Shown here piece by piece: positions 43,683 through 55,633 of a DNA stretch of 64,000 nt (positions are counted from its first letter, which is position 1; each line of letters begins with the position of its first letter). The stretch is from Granulicella mallensis (GTDB taxonomy: Bacteria; Acidobacteriota; Terriglobia; Terriglobales; Acidobacteriaceae), in the NCBI RefSeq assembly GCF_014203225.1, contig NZ_JACHIO010000019.1:62001-126000 (forward strand). The letters run 5' to 3'. The notes below the pieces were generated by a model. That model had not been told where the DNA came from. It saw only the letters and a program-made list of their open reading frames with translations, and made no database searches. The position numbers and the translations under genes are program-made.

Positions 43683-44462
43683 GTGAACTCTTCAGATGAA
43701 TTGATTATTGCCGGTCGTAGTTTCAAATCGCGTCTCATTGTCGGGACAGGGAAGTACAAGGACGGGGCGGAGACCCAGGCCGCGATTGAGGCCTCGGGTG
43801 CGGAGCTGGTGACGGTCGCGGTGCGGCGCGTGAACCTCGATCGGACCAAAGAGAGCCTGTTGGACTTCATCGATCCGAAGAAGTATTTTCTGCTGCCCAA
43901 TACCGCGGGCTGCTACACCGCCGAAGAGGCCATCCGGGCGGCTAGACTGGCTCGCGAGGTAGGACTGTCGGACTGGGTCAAGATTGAAGTGATTGGCGAC
44001 CTGGCGACGCTGTATCCCGATGTCCAGGCGACGGTGGAGGCTACGCGGGTGCTGGTAAAGGAAGGTTTCACCGTGCTTCCCTATACGACCGACGACATCG
44101 TGTTCGCGAAGCGCCTGATTGACGTAGGCGCGGCGGCGGTGATGCCGCTGGGAGCGCCTATCGGCACGGGGTTGGGGATTGCCAATACGTACACTCTGCG
44201 GATGATGCGCGAGCTGATTACCGAGGTTCCTCTGGTGGTCGACGCGGGGTTGGGGACGGCGAGCGACGCGGCGCTGGCGATGGAGATGGGCTTCGATGCC
44301 GTGCTGTTGAATACGGCGATGGCTGCCGCGAAGAACCCGGTGCTGATGTCGTCGGCGATGAAGAAGGGCATAGAGGCCGGGCGCGAGGCGTTTCTGGCAG
44401 GCCGGATGGAGAAGAAGTTGTATGCCACGGCAAGTTCTCCCCTGGAAGGAATCTCCCGGTAA
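43683..44462 (+). CDS. thiG: Thiazole synthase
   Basis: 259-residue TIM-barrel enzyme that makes the thiazole phosphate of thiamine from DXP, dehydroglycine and ThiS thiocarboxylate. Visible: [12 protein letters not shown] at the N-terminus, [20 protein letters not shown], the Schiff-base Lys in [25 protein letters not shown], and [20 protein letters not shown]. The start is GTG 43683, because the ATG two bases earlier is followed by TGA. It begins four bases after the acyltransferase remnant ends. No other thi gene is adjacent, so ThiS, ThiF and ThiH/ThiO must be elsewhere. Confidence 0.96.
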   Translation: MNSSDELIIAGRSFKSRLIVGTGKYKDGAETQAAIEASGAELVTVAVRRVNLDRTKESLLDFIDPKKYFLLPNTAGCYTAEEAIRAARLAREVGLSDWVKIEVIGDLATLYPDVQATVEATRVLVKEGFTVLPYTTDDIVFAKRLIDVGAAAVMPLGAPIGTGLGIANTYTLRMMRELITEVPLVVDAGLGTASDAALAMEMGFDAVLLNTAMAAAKNPVLMSSAMKKGIEAGREAFLAGRMEKKLYATASSPLEGISR

Positions 44463-44509
44463 CGAATCCCCTTTGGGCCGCTGGCATCGAATGAGGTAGG
44501 CTGGGAATC

Positions 44510-44525
44510 GACCGGTCTGTCTAGA
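44510..44525. promoter_or_regulatory. TetR operator candidate before the regulator gene
   Basis: GACCGGTCTGTCTAGA, i.e. TCTAGACAGACCGGTC on the minus strand, 9-24 bp before the ATG of the TetR gene. It shares TAGACAGACYGGTC with the site before the SDR gene (46460-46475), in opposite orientation. Binding here would block the regulator's own translation start region, which fits autorepression. Confidence 0.6.
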
Positions 44526-44533
44526 GGTTCCCC

Positions 44534-45115
44534 ATGGCACAGAAAACTCGTGAGCAGTTGATCGAGGTTGGACTCAAGCAGATCCATACTGCTGGATATG
44601 GCGCTACGGGAGTGAATGAGATTCTTGCCCTGGCCGAGGTCCCGAAGGGTTCGTTCTACCATCACTTTCCCAGTAAAGAAGTCTTCGCCGCGGCGGTGTT
44701 GCAGCGCTATGGGGAGGGGGAGACACATCGCTGGGAGATGATACTGGGAGATAAGAACCAGGCTCCTTTGAAACGGCTCCGTCTGTACTTTGAAGATTTG
44801 ATCTCCGTGTATGGACAGACCGGGCCGATCAGCGGTTGTTTGATGGGCAATCTGACGCTGGAGATTGCCGACCACAGCGACGTATTGCAGCCGATGCTGA
44901 AGGGGTGCTTCGGTGCATGGGAGGATGCCGTCGCCGAGGCGCTTCGTGAGGCTGTGGCGGGGGGGGAGTTGGATCCCTCGGCCAACCCCGGGGAGTTGGC
45001 GTCGTTCATCGTGAATAACTGGGAAGGGGCGTTGCTGCGTTCGAAGGCTGAGCGAAGCGATCGGGCCCTGGAGCTCTTTCTGGATTTCACCTTCAAGGTG
45101 CTTTTGAAGGGGTAG
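44534..45115 (+). CDS. TetR/AcrR-family transcriptional regulator
   Basis: 193 residues. The N-terminal HTH domain spans residues 1-50 (KTREQLIEVGLKQIHTAGYG, then VNEILALAEVPKGSFYHHFPSKE) with the classic recognition-helix ending in FYHHF. The C-terminal ligand domain has GCLMGNLTLEIADHSDVLQP and NNWEGALLRSKAERSDRALE, the pattern of the LmrA/YxaF and NemR-like groups that sense drugs or electrophiles. Two Cys (GCLMG and KGCFG) could be redox-sensitive. Likely autorepressor, from the site at 44510-44525. The probable target is the SDR gene at 46531; the dehalogenase between them is a possible target. Confidence 0.92.
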   Translation: MAQKTREQLIEVGLKQIHTAGYGATGVNEILALAEVPKGSFYHHFPSKEVFAAAVLQRYGEGETHRWEMILGDKNQAPLKRLRLYFEDLISVYGQTGPISGCLMGNLTLEIADHSDVLQPMLKGCFGAWEDAVAEALREAVAGGELDPSANPGELASFIVNNWEGALLRSKAERSDRALELFLDFTFKVLLKG

Positions 45116-45307
45116 TTGCAGGGGCTAGGGCTGGCTGCGACGAAGTTCGCGACCAATTCCCGTCAGAGTCAGGCATCCGTCTCCAATTCGTCAGTTAGCG
45201 ATTGAGATTTTCCCGATCTTGCGAAGAGAGCCTTTTGGTCTTTCAGATGCAGTGATAACGGTGTGCCGACTCTATCCGGCGACCACATTAGAGAAGGAGA
45301 AGCCAGC

Positions 45308-46192
45308 GTGATCTCTGCGGCATTTCCGTACCAAAAACAGCGGCGACGGGTTCTCGGGCACGAGATGGCGTACGTGGAGGTGGGACAGGGTGATCCCATC
45401 GTGCTGCTGCATGGTAATCCCACCTCGTCGTACCTCTGGCGTAACGTGTTGCCCTATCTGGAGCCCTTAGGGCGCTGCATCGCTCCCGACCTGATCGGCA
45501 TGGGTGACTCCGACAAACTGCCTGACAGTGGCCCAGGCTCGTACCGCTTCGTTGATCATCGCCGTTACCTCGACGCCCTGCTCGAGGTCCTGAACGTGCA
45601 CGAGCGTGTCACCCTGGTTGTCCATGACTGGGGCTCGGGGCTCGGCTTCGATTGGGCCAACCGCCATCGCGAGGCTATCAAGGGAATTGCGTTCATGGAG
45701 GCGATCGTGGCGCCGCTGAGCCAGGAGGACTGGGACAAGATGGGAGTTCATTCAGCCGTGGACCCGCTGCGTTCGGAGGCCGGCGAGGCGATGGCTCTAC
45801 AGAACAACCATTTCATTGAAGAGATTCTGCCGAGTGCCGTCCTGCGTACGCTCTCCGAGGAGGAGATGGCGGAGTATCGGCGTCCGTTTGCAGAGCCGGG
45901 CGAGGGGCGGCGGCCAACGCTGACGTGGCCCCGGCAGCTACCCATCGCGGGCGAGCCCGCCGATGTCCATGCGATCGCGGCGGAATACGCGGATTGGCTG
46001 GGGAAGAGCCGTGTGCCCAAGCTGTTCCTGAAGGCCGAGCCAGGGGCGTTTCTCGCGATTGATACGCTGGTCAACCTCGTCCGTGGATGGCCAGCACTGA
46101 CCGAGAAGACGGTGGCGGGAATCCATTTCGTTCAGGAAGATTCTCCGGATGAGATCGGGCAGGCCGTTGCTGACTGGATAGCGAAGTTGTAG
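45308..46192 (+). CDS. Haloalkane dehalogenase, LinB/DhaA-like (HLD-II)
   Basis: 294-residue alpha/beta hydrolase that cleaves carbon-halogen bonds. The full HLD-II catalytic pentad can be placed, each at one position less than in LinB: Asn37 in LLHGNPTSSYLW, nucleophile Asp107 and halide-binding Trp108 in VVHDWGSGLGFDWA, Glu131 in AFMEAIVAPL, and His271 in GIHFVQEDSPDEIG. Start chosen at GTG 45308, because GAGAAGGAGA precedes it and the length then equals LinB (296); a longer frame opens at 45263. Cytosolic, no signal peptide. It sits between a TetR gene and an SDR gene. Natural substrate unknown. Confidence 0.92.
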   Translation: MISAAFPYQKQRRRVLGHEMAYVEVGQGDPIVLLHGNPTSSYLWRNVLPYLEPLGRCIAPDLIGMGDSDKLPDSGPGSYRFVDHRRYLDALLEVLNVHERVTLVVHDWGSGLGFDWANRHREAIKGIAFMEAIVAPLSQEDWDKMGVHSAVDPLRSEAGEAMALQNNHFIEEILPSAVLRTLSEEEMAEYRRPFAEPGEGRRPTLTWPRQLPIAGEPADVHAIAAEYADWLGKSRVPKLFLKAEPGAFLAIDTLVNLVRGWPALTEKTVAGIHFVQEDSPDEIGQAVADWIAKL

Positions 46193-46330
46193 CGGGCGTT
46201 TGTGGGGCTTGTTCGTGCTGATGGCCAGGTTGGCTTGCTTGCACGAAGGAAGGCAATTCAGTCGTTGCGCCCTTCGGGCTTCACTCCGGCCTTCGGCAGA
46301 GTGGTACAAGTCTTCAGTTTGATCTTTTAT

Positions 46331-46350
46331 GGCACGGTTGAAACCGTGCC
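46331..46350. repeat. RA-loop palindrome upstream of the SDR gene
   Basis: GGCACGGTT-GA-AACCGTGCC followed by CTTCC. Same architecture as palindromes at 3236, 22258, 22813 and 59441, with compensated stem changes. The region 46193-46530 holds no gene. Confidence 0.75.
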
Positions 46351-46428
46351 CTTCCGATCTGTGTCTCAACAAACTGACTGCACCGTTCGAGCATCCTCAA
46401 AGTGCAGTTTGAGGACACGCCCTAGGAA

Positions 46429-46475
46429 TAGACAGACTCTGGAAAAGATTCTGCATCTATAGACAGACTGGTCTA
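46429..46475. promoter_or_regulatory. Double TAGACAGACT operator before the SDR gene
   Basis: TAGACAGACT at 46429-46438 and TAGACAGACTGGTCTA at 46460-46475, an imperfect palindrome TAGAC-N6-GTCTA. The two are exactly 31 bp apart, about three helical turns, so one protein could bind both on the same face. The second matches the site before the TetR gene. The SDR starts 55 bp downstream. Confidence 0.6.
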
Positions 46476-46530
46476 CTCATATCCATGAACGCACTCAACG
46501 TTTCACATTTCAGTTCGACCGAGGTTTCCT

Positions 46531-47334
46531 ATGACGACGCAAACTACTAAAGGCACTGTACTTATCACGGGTGCATCCACTGGCATCGGCGCTGTGTATG
46601 CCGATCGCTTCGCTCAGCGCGGTTATGACTTGATTCTTGTGGCACGCGACAAAAACCGGCTCACGGAGCTGGCGGCTACGCTGACGTCCAAGACTGGACG
46701 CAAGGTCGATATTCTGCCTGCCGATCTTACCGTCAAGGCCGACCGGCTGAAGGTCGAGGAGCGTCTGGCTTCCGACGGTGCTATTACGGGCCTCGTGAAC
46801 AATGCAGGATTCGGTGCGACCGCAAAATTGATCGACTCCAAGGTAGATGACATGGAGAACATGATCGACCTGAATGTGACGGCGCTTACCCGTCTGACGG
46901 CGGCTGTTCTGCCGGGGCTGATCGCTCGCGGAAACGGCATCATCATCAACATCTCCTCTATCGTGGCGCTGGCGCCTGAGATGCTCAATGGCGTGTATAG
47001 CGGCACCAAGTCTTATGTTGTGAACCTCACGCAGTCTCTGCATAACGAGGTGAAGGACAAGGGTATTCAGGTACAGGCTGTTCTTCCTGGAGCTACCGGC
47101 ACGGAGTTCTGGGACCGCGCGGGTCTGCCGGTGCACAATCTGCCGGGCGAGTGGGTCATGACGGCTGCGGACATGGTCGATGCGTCGCTGGTGGGATTTG
47201 ACCAGCATGAGCTGATTACGATCCCCGCATTAGCGGATATTGCCCAGTGGGAGAAGTACGATGAGGCGCGTAAGGCGCTTGGTCCGAACCTTTCGCGCAA
47301 GGAAGCGGCGGCGCGGTATGGGTTGAAGAAGTAA
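46531..47334 (+). CDS. Short-chain dehydrogenase/reductase (classical SDR)
   Basis: 267 residues. Cofactor-binding glycine motif ITGASTGIGAVYADRFA (residues 12-28), LVNNAGFG, catalytic Ser in IINISSIVAL, and YxxxK in GVYSGTKSYVVNL. R/K residues after the second strand (VARDKNR) favour NADP(H). The C-terminal part (NLPGEWVMTAADMVDASLVG) matches the SDR group often annotated as DltE/YqjQ-like oxidoreductases. ATG 46531. Likely repressed by the TetR protein at 44534 through the operators at 46429-46475. Substrate not known. Confidence 0.92.
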   Translation: MTTQTTKGTVLITGASTGIGAVYADRFAQRGYDLILVARDKNRLTELAATLTSKTGRKVDILPADLTVKADRLKVEERLASDGAITGLVNNAGFGATAKLIDSKVDDMENMIDLNVTALTRLTAAVLPGLIARGNGIIINISSIVALAPEMLNGVYSGTKSYVVNLTQSLHNEVKDKGIQVQAVLPGATGTEFWDRAGLPVHNLPGEWVMTAADMVDASLVGFDQHELITIPALADIAQWEKYDEARKALGPNLSRKEAAARYGLKK

Positions 47335-47365
47335 CTAGTGGTTCGAGTAGCGGCTCCCCGAGGGG

Positions 47366-47560
47366 TTTAGCCCCGAAGGGGCGCTTCATCCCAGCCCAGG
47401 GCAAAGCCCTGGGTTAGGGAAACCGTAAAGGTAGAGGGCTGAAGGCCCGATTCATCGTTGTACGGAACGGATGAGTCGGGCTTTCAGCCCTTTGTGTTTC
47501 TTTGTGCGCCAACCCAGGGCTTTGCCCTGGGCTGGGATGAAACGCCCCTTCGGGGCTGAA
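47366..47560. repeat. Nested 195-bp palindrome downstream of the SDR gene
   Basis: Arms 47366-47415 and 47511-47560 are 50-bp near-complements with about three mismatches. Each arm contains its own short palindromes (GCCCCGAAGGGGC, CCCAGGGCAAAGCCCTGGG). A second pair, 47435-47456 and 47470-47491, is nested inside. The whole can form a cruciform. No protein-coding content in 47335-47811. Confidence 0.85.
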
Positions 47561-47605
47561 TGGCTGCATTGCGGGTGCTTGGCGGTGGTGGCCCAACGGG
47601 CGGGA

Positions 47606-47790
47606 AGCAGGTTCGCTCGCTGCGCTCGGAATGACAACCAGAAAAGCAAAAGCAAAAGCAACGGCAACGACAAAAGCAGATTCCCTGCGGGAATGACAAC
47701 CAGAAAAGCAAAGGCAACTGCAACGACAAAAGCAATGGCAGAAGCAGATTCCCTGCGGGAATGACAAGCAAGAAAAGCAAGAGCAGGGGC
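47606..47790. repeat. Three tandem copies of repeat B
   Basis: Successive copies beginning near 47606 (GCAGGTTCGCTCGCTGCGCT), 47670 (AGCAGATTCCCTGCGGGAAT) and 47742 (same core). Each is followed by AATGACAACCAGAAAAGCAA-type tails in which GCAAAG/GCAACG hexamers are expanded. This is the clearest place to define the unit (about 65-70 bp). Confidence 0.85.
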
Positions 47791-47811
47791 CAGTGATAAT
47801 AACCCGGCCAC

Positions 47812-49164
<1,353 letters not shown>

Positions 49165-49176
49165 GGATTCATTGTA

Positions 49177-49245
49177 GCGAGTCAGCAAGTCAGCGAGACA
49201 GCGAGTCAGCAAGTCAGCAAGTCAGCGAGACAGCGAGACAGCAGG
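49177..49245. repeat. Tandem 8-bp repeat GTCAGCRA / GACAGCGA
   Basis: About eight head-to-tail units (GTCAGCAA, GTCAGCGA, GACAGCGA) begin 13 bp upstream of the DUF1015 ATG. The position in the 5' leader means copy number could alter promoter or ribosome-site spacing. No unit is an exact triplet multiple, so copy changes would also shift the frame of any longer start. Confidence 0.85.
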
Positions 49246-49270
49246 GTAATCGGTGGTGATCGTGCCAAAT

Positions 49271-49709
49271 GGTTGTTGTTTGTTTTTCGTCGTCATCCTG
49301 AGCCAACGGCGAAGGACCCCCGCATTGGTAGGGGCACTGAGGCAGAGCGCGATGTAAAAGTTTGTGGCGCGCTTTGCGTCAAGGGTGAAGCCCTGGGTGG
49401 GGCCATAACACCCGCGATAGGTCGCCTCTTCAGGGCTCTAACTTCTCCGGGCCTGTAACCCAGGGTTCCGGCGACACGGCGACCAAAAAGCGCTCGCCAG
49501 CCGCCTCCACCCTGGGCTGGGATATATCGCCCCTTCGGGGCTGGGATTTGTGCCGGTTATTACTTTTTTTCACTTGAAAATTGCTGTTGCTCATCCTGAG
49601 AGGTAGATGAAGGCTCCCGTATTGGTGGTGCGCTTTGCGTTTGTGGTGGTCCCAATGCGGGGGTCCTTCGCCTACGGCTCAGGATGACGACGAAAAACAA
49701 ACAACGACA
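49271..49709. repeat. 439-bp element with 58-bp inverted ends between DUF1015 and hppA
   Basis: Ends 49271-49328 and 49652-49709 are inverted copies with about five mismatches (core TCGTCGTCATCCTGAGCC ... GCGAAGGACCCCCGCATTGG). The 320-bp interior has no open gene and carries further palindromes (GCCCCTTCGGGGC near 49530, CCCTGGG/CCCAGGG). The architecture is that of a miniature inverted-repeat element. I did not identify target-site duplications. Confidence 0.75.
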
Positions 49710-49729
49710 AGAGCAGCGCTAGTGACGTC

Positions 49730-52039
<2,310 letters not shown>

Positions 52040-52172
52040 GAAGGGTGGTCCTCCTTGAGTCGCGTAGATAGAGGGTGAACGGACCGTTTGGCAACGGGAT
52101 AACTGCCCACCGGGGAGACGGGCGAATTAGAGCACACACGTGCGGCAGGGTCAACGCGGGGCTGTCTTTGTC

Positions 52173-52440
52173 TTTCTGGTTGTCATTCCGAGCGCGGCGA
52201 GTGAACCTGCTGTCTCCCGTTTTTCGCTGGTGGTGCTCAGAAGGCATGTGAGGAGCGGTTGGTGGACGCATAACGTCTGTGGCGGCACTACCAAAGAACG
52301 GGAGGAAGCAGGTTCACTCGCTGCGCTCGGAATGACAACCAGAAAAGCAAAAGCAAAAGCAAAGGCAAAGGCAAAGGCAGAAGCAGATTCCCTGCGGGAA
52401 TGACAACCAGAAAGGCAAGTGCAAAAGCAACAACAAAGGC
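52173..52440. repeat. Hairpin element with 38-bp ends plus tandem repeat B copies, upstream of hppA
   Basis: 52173-52210 and 52308-52345 are inverted copies with one mismatch in 38, including GGTTGTCATTCCGAGCG. The right end is itself a repeat-B copy, followed by expanded AAAGCA/AAGGCA units (52341-52385) and another repeat-B copy (52383-52440). So repeat B can exist in opposed pairs that form a large hairpin. No gene in 52040-52445. Confidence 0.85.
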
Positions 52441-52445
52441 TCGTG

Positions 52446-54038
52446 CTATTTGCCCACGCTGGGAGAAGGTGGCGTGAGGGTGTAGGCGTCGAAGGAGCCG
52501 CGTGAGCCTTGATACGTGTAGTTCCGCCAGACGGCTGCGAAGGCGGGGTCGCGGAGAAACCAGGTCAGCAGGTTGTCGTTGCGGTCCTCGAGCACCTGGC
52601 AGTGAATGCTGACCTGCTGGCAGCGCTCGACCAGTACGAGCTGAGGGTGCCAGTGGTTGAAATCTTCCACCATGAAGCGATGTTGCAGGGCTTCGAGCGC
52701 TGCTAATTGGCTGGGTGGCAGGATGCGGCTGGGAGGCTTGCCGGCTGCCGGAGTTTCATTGCGGAGGATGGCGGGCAGTAGCCAGAGGTTGTTCATGCGC
52801 TGGGCCCAGGTCAGGTGGTAGCGCTCGATGGGCATCATGGCTTCGTCGACCGAGGTGGTCAGGGTGGCGACGGGAGTGTCGGAAGGAAGGTCCTTGAAGA
52901 ACGCTGGATCGGGAGACTCGATAGCGAACGCACGGTCGGCGGTGAAGGGGTAGCCCGTGAAGTTGGTTGTGAGCGCGAGCGCCAGAAGGCAGAGCGCAGC
53001 GACAGCAGGGACGCTCCAGCGTGGGGCTATGAGTGATTTGCGGTTGGCGAGGTTGAGCAACTGGAGCACCAGGGCTGCGCCGAAGAGATCGAGGGCGGGA
53101 ATCTGCTGGTAGTACCAGCCCGTTCCCTGCAGGAAGTAGGCGAAGAGAGAGGCTGTGCCCGCGATGAGCAGCAGACGAAGGAGCAATGACTGGGGTTTGG
53201 TGATTGCGTAGAGCGTGATGGTTCCGGCGGCGAGCAGGCAGAGTTCGATAGCTTCCATCGCCAGCCCGGGCAGAGAGAGATGGCCGATAGCCCAGTAGGT
53301 TTCCTTGAGCACCGGCATTGCGAGGGTGAAGTAGAGTAGCGTGAACTGGTGGGTTGCCGCGAGAAAGATTGCGCCCAGCAGCAGGATCAGAAGCGGTTCA
53401 GGACGAAGGAGTCTCTGCAGACGGCGTGTGCGCATTGTAGGGGAGGGAAGGAGAAGCAGCGCAAGCTCGATGGCGATGACCAGCAGGGCGTGGTGCGGTT
53501 TGAGACAGATGCCGATCGCCGCCATGACGCCCACGGTGCCGCGCAGGAAGATCAGGCTGTGCCGGTGAAAGTCGACTGCGGCGGCCAGGACGTAGGGCAG
53601 CACGAGGAAGGCGAGCATCTGGTCGCGCTGTCCGAAGTCACGTGCGGGAACTACGCCGAAGAGCACGATGAAGGCGAAGAGCAGCGCCCAGCGTTCGTAA
53701 GCTTCCAGTGGCCGCCAGGCGTAGCGGAGGAGACGGTAGCTCAATCCTGCGGAGAGGGCTTCGGCAAGGACTACCAGCAGTTTTGCGGCGGTGGTAGAGG
53801 GAAGATGAAGCAGTTGGCCGAGAAGAATGGGCAGAGCGGACAACCATATGACGCCCGGCGGGTTGGAGTCGAAGAGAAAGGGACCATAGATCTGGGCACC
53901 CCCGAGCCAGCGTCGTGCCATCAGAAGAAACCAGAGCTGGTCGTGGCCGGCAGCAGGAAGCAGGGCGAGCAGTGCGGCCATGCCCAGGGCAGCGAAGGTG
54001 AGGATGGCGAAGATACGCTTCATGGAAGAGGCATCCAA
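52446..54038 (-). CDS. Polytopic membrane protein, GT-C glycosyltransferase-like
   Basis: 530 residues with about 10-12 predicted helices over residues 10-355 and a soluble C-terminal domain of about 170 residues. The first extracellular loop has GHDQLWFLLMARRWLGGAQI followed by DSNPPGVIWLSALP. This Asp/Asn-Pro-Pro arrangement resembles the acceptor loop of ArnT/PMT-type lipid-linked glycosyltransferases (GT-C fold). A second marker is PARDFGQRDQMLAFLVLPYV. The exact sugar and acceptor cannot be told. Start ATG 54038 or 54023 (MKRIF). No cell-envelope cluster is adjacent; it stands alone between large repeats and an operator-like hairpin (54089-54112). Confidence 0.72.
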   Translation of the reverse strand: MDASSMKRIFAILTFAALGMAALLALLPAAGHDQLWFLLMARRWLGGAQIYGPFLFDSNPPGVIWLSALPILLGQLLHLPSTTAAKLLVVLAEALSAGLSYRLLRYAWRPLEAYERWALLFAFIVLFGVVPARDFGQRDQMLAFLVLPYVLAAAVDFHRHSLIFLRGTVGVMAAIGICLKPHHALLVIAIELALLLLPSPTMRTRRLQRLLRPEPLLILLLGAIFLAATHQFTLLYFTLAMPVLKETYWAIGHLSLPGLAMEAIELCLLAAGTITLYAITKPQSLLLRLLLIAGTASLFAYFLQGTGWYYQQIPALDLFGAALVLQLLNLANRKSLIAPRWSVPAVAALCLLALALTTNFTGYPFTADRAFAIESPDPAFFKDLPSDTPVATLTTSVDEAMMPIERYHLTWAQRMNNLWLLPAILRNETPAAGKPPSRILPPSQLAALEALQHRFMVEDFNHWHPQLVLVERCQQVSIHCQVLEDRNDNLLTWFLRDPAFAAVWRNYTYQGSRGSFDAYTLTPPSPSVGK

Positions 54039-54383
54039 CTTGCTAGAGCGGTTTCGGTTTTACTCGTTACACCAGGAAGATTGTGAAGATGGTTTTCCTG
54101 GGGGAAAACCATGCGAACAGCCTTCGCCCCTGTCAATGACTAAACCGAACCCGCTGTAACCGTCACAGATTGTGCCCCCTGGGCGAAGGTTTTGGCTCGG
54201 TCTACAGCGCTGGAGAAGTACAGAGGACACAAGGGGTATCTTATCGTTGCAGCCTACATTAGCACTGCTTTGGGGCTCGGATTTTCGAGTGCGAGGTTTT
54301 GTGGGTTCGTGGCGTAAATTGAGAGTGCGGCTGGTGTTTCCATTGGGGGCTAAGGATGGGTATTGAGAGTCGCGAGAGGTACT
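54039..54383. other. Divergent promoter region with two hairpins
   Basis: No gene in 345 bp between the glycosyltransferase-like gene (minus) and the VWA gene (plus). It holds the perfect ATGGTTTTCC-TGGG-GGAAAACCAT (54089-54112) and CCTTCGCCC (54121-54129) paired with GGGCGAAGG (54181-54189) followed by TTTT. Both are candidate regulatory structures. Confidence 0.55.
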
Positions 54384-55532
54384 ATGCGTCGTTGCAGTAA
54401 AACGTTAGAGACATTCGTAGTTTTCGGGATATTGAGCGGCGGGCTATTGTGCGTGCAGATGGCCGCCCAGACGGCGCCTCCCGCTCAGCCGCAGCAGCCA
54501 CCCGCGCAGACTCGGCCGATGCCGCCGCTGACGGTGGACTCCGATCCTGTGCCTTCACCGGATTCCGATACGACCAAGGGACCTCTGCAGAATCCCGGAC
54601 AGGCTGCCGGATCGGGTAGTAATAACGGCACGATCACGCGGCAGGATGGTCACTTCACGCTGCACGCGAATGCTTACGAGGTGAGGCTGAATGCCTCGGT
54701 CGTCGATAGCTCGGGGCATACGGTGGACTCGCTTCCCGAGGATGCCTTTCATGTGTACGAGGACGGCGTTGCGCAGGAGATTCGCGGCTTCAAGCATGAA
54801 GATCTTCCGGTGTCGCTCGGGATTCTGATCGATAGTTCGGGGTCCATGTATGAGAAGAGCGCGGCGGTGAATGAGGCGTCGCTCGACCTGGTCAAGCTGT
54901 CCAATCCGCTGGATGAGGCGTTCCTGGTGGACTTCAGCTCAGAGGCCTATATCGATCAGGACTTCACGAACAGCATCGCGAAGCTGCAGCAGGGGCTGGC
55001 CTACATCCATACGAGCGGAGGGACGGCGCTGTATGACGCTGTGGTCGCGTCGGCCGATTACCTGAGCAAGAATGCGAAGCATCCGAAGCAGGTGCTGCTG
55101 ATCGTTACCGATGGCGAGGACAATGCGTCCAGCGCCTCGCTGGAGTCGGCTATCCGGCGCGTGCAGGATCTGGACGGGCCGGCGATCTATTGCATCGGGC
55201 TGCTGTTCGGTGACGATGTGAGCCGGAGTGAGGCCAAGCATGCCAGAGAGGTACTGCAGGAGCTTGCCCAGCAGACCGGCGGGCAGGCGTACTTTCCGAA
55301 GTCCTTGAAGGATGTCGACGGGTTGACCCGTGAGGTTGCGCAGGATATCCGCACGCAGTACACGATTGAGTACCACTCGTCGAAGTCGCCTGCACTGGGC
55401 GGATACCGGCAGATCCATGTCGAGGCGAAGGCGAAGGGGTTCCACGGCCTGCAGGTGAGGACGAGGACGGGATACTTCCCGAAGCCTGCGTCTTCTGACG
55501 CTCCGGCGCCTGGTACTCCAGCCAGCAAGTAA
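54384..55532 (+). CDS. VWFA-related Acidobacterial-type exported protein
   Basis: 382 residues from ATG 54384, with GAGAGG upstream; a longer frame needs a TTG. A signal sequence (residues 1-29) is followed by a Pro/Gln-rich linker (about 30-85). A beta-strand domain then contains YEVRLNASVVDSSGHTVDSL and FHVYEDGVAQEI. The von Willebrand A domain (about 142-330) has the full MIDAS: DSSGSM, Thr in TSGGTALYDAV, and Asp in IVTDGEDNAS. The C-terminal YTIEYHSSKSPALGGYRQIH, then RTRTGYF, completes the domain known from Acidobacteria (TIGR03436). Such proteins are thought to bind surface ligands; the ligand here is unknown. Strongest taxonomic marker in the window. Confidence 0.92.
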   Translation: MRRCSKTLETFVVFGILSGGLLCVQMAAQTAPPAQPQQPPAQTRPMPPLTVDSDPVPSPDSDTTKGPLQNPGQAAGSGSNNGTITRQDGHFTLHANAYEVRLNASVVDSSGHTVDSLPEDAFHVYEDGVAQEIRGFKHEDLPVSLGILIDSSGSMYEKSAAVNEASLDLVKLSNPLDEAFLVDFSSEAYIDQDFTNSIAKLQQGLAYIHTSGGTALYDAVVASADYLSKNAKHPKQVLLIVTDGEDNASSASLESAIRRVQDLDGPAIYCIGLLFGDDVSRSEAKHAREVLQELAQQTGGQAYFPKSLKDVDGLTREVAQDIRTQYTIEYHSSKSPALGGYRQIHVEAKAKGFHGLQVRTRTGYFPKPASSDAPAPGTPASK

Positions 55533-55633
55533 AACGAAGCCATGCGGACGCAGCTTGATTTCGTCGCGGAAACGATTACGATTGCGATTCCATGATGTTG
55601 GTTCTTCCGGCGACGGTAGAGGGTAATTTCTGA

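Noticed and set aside
47606-47790. Possible CRISPR or tRNA-type array
   Set aside because: The repeats are palindromic elements with microsatellite tails, not regularly spaced unique spacers; no tRNA cloverleaf could be drawn.
49177-49245. CRISPR-like direct repeats
   Set aside because: The units are 8 bp with no spacers, and no cas genes are present.
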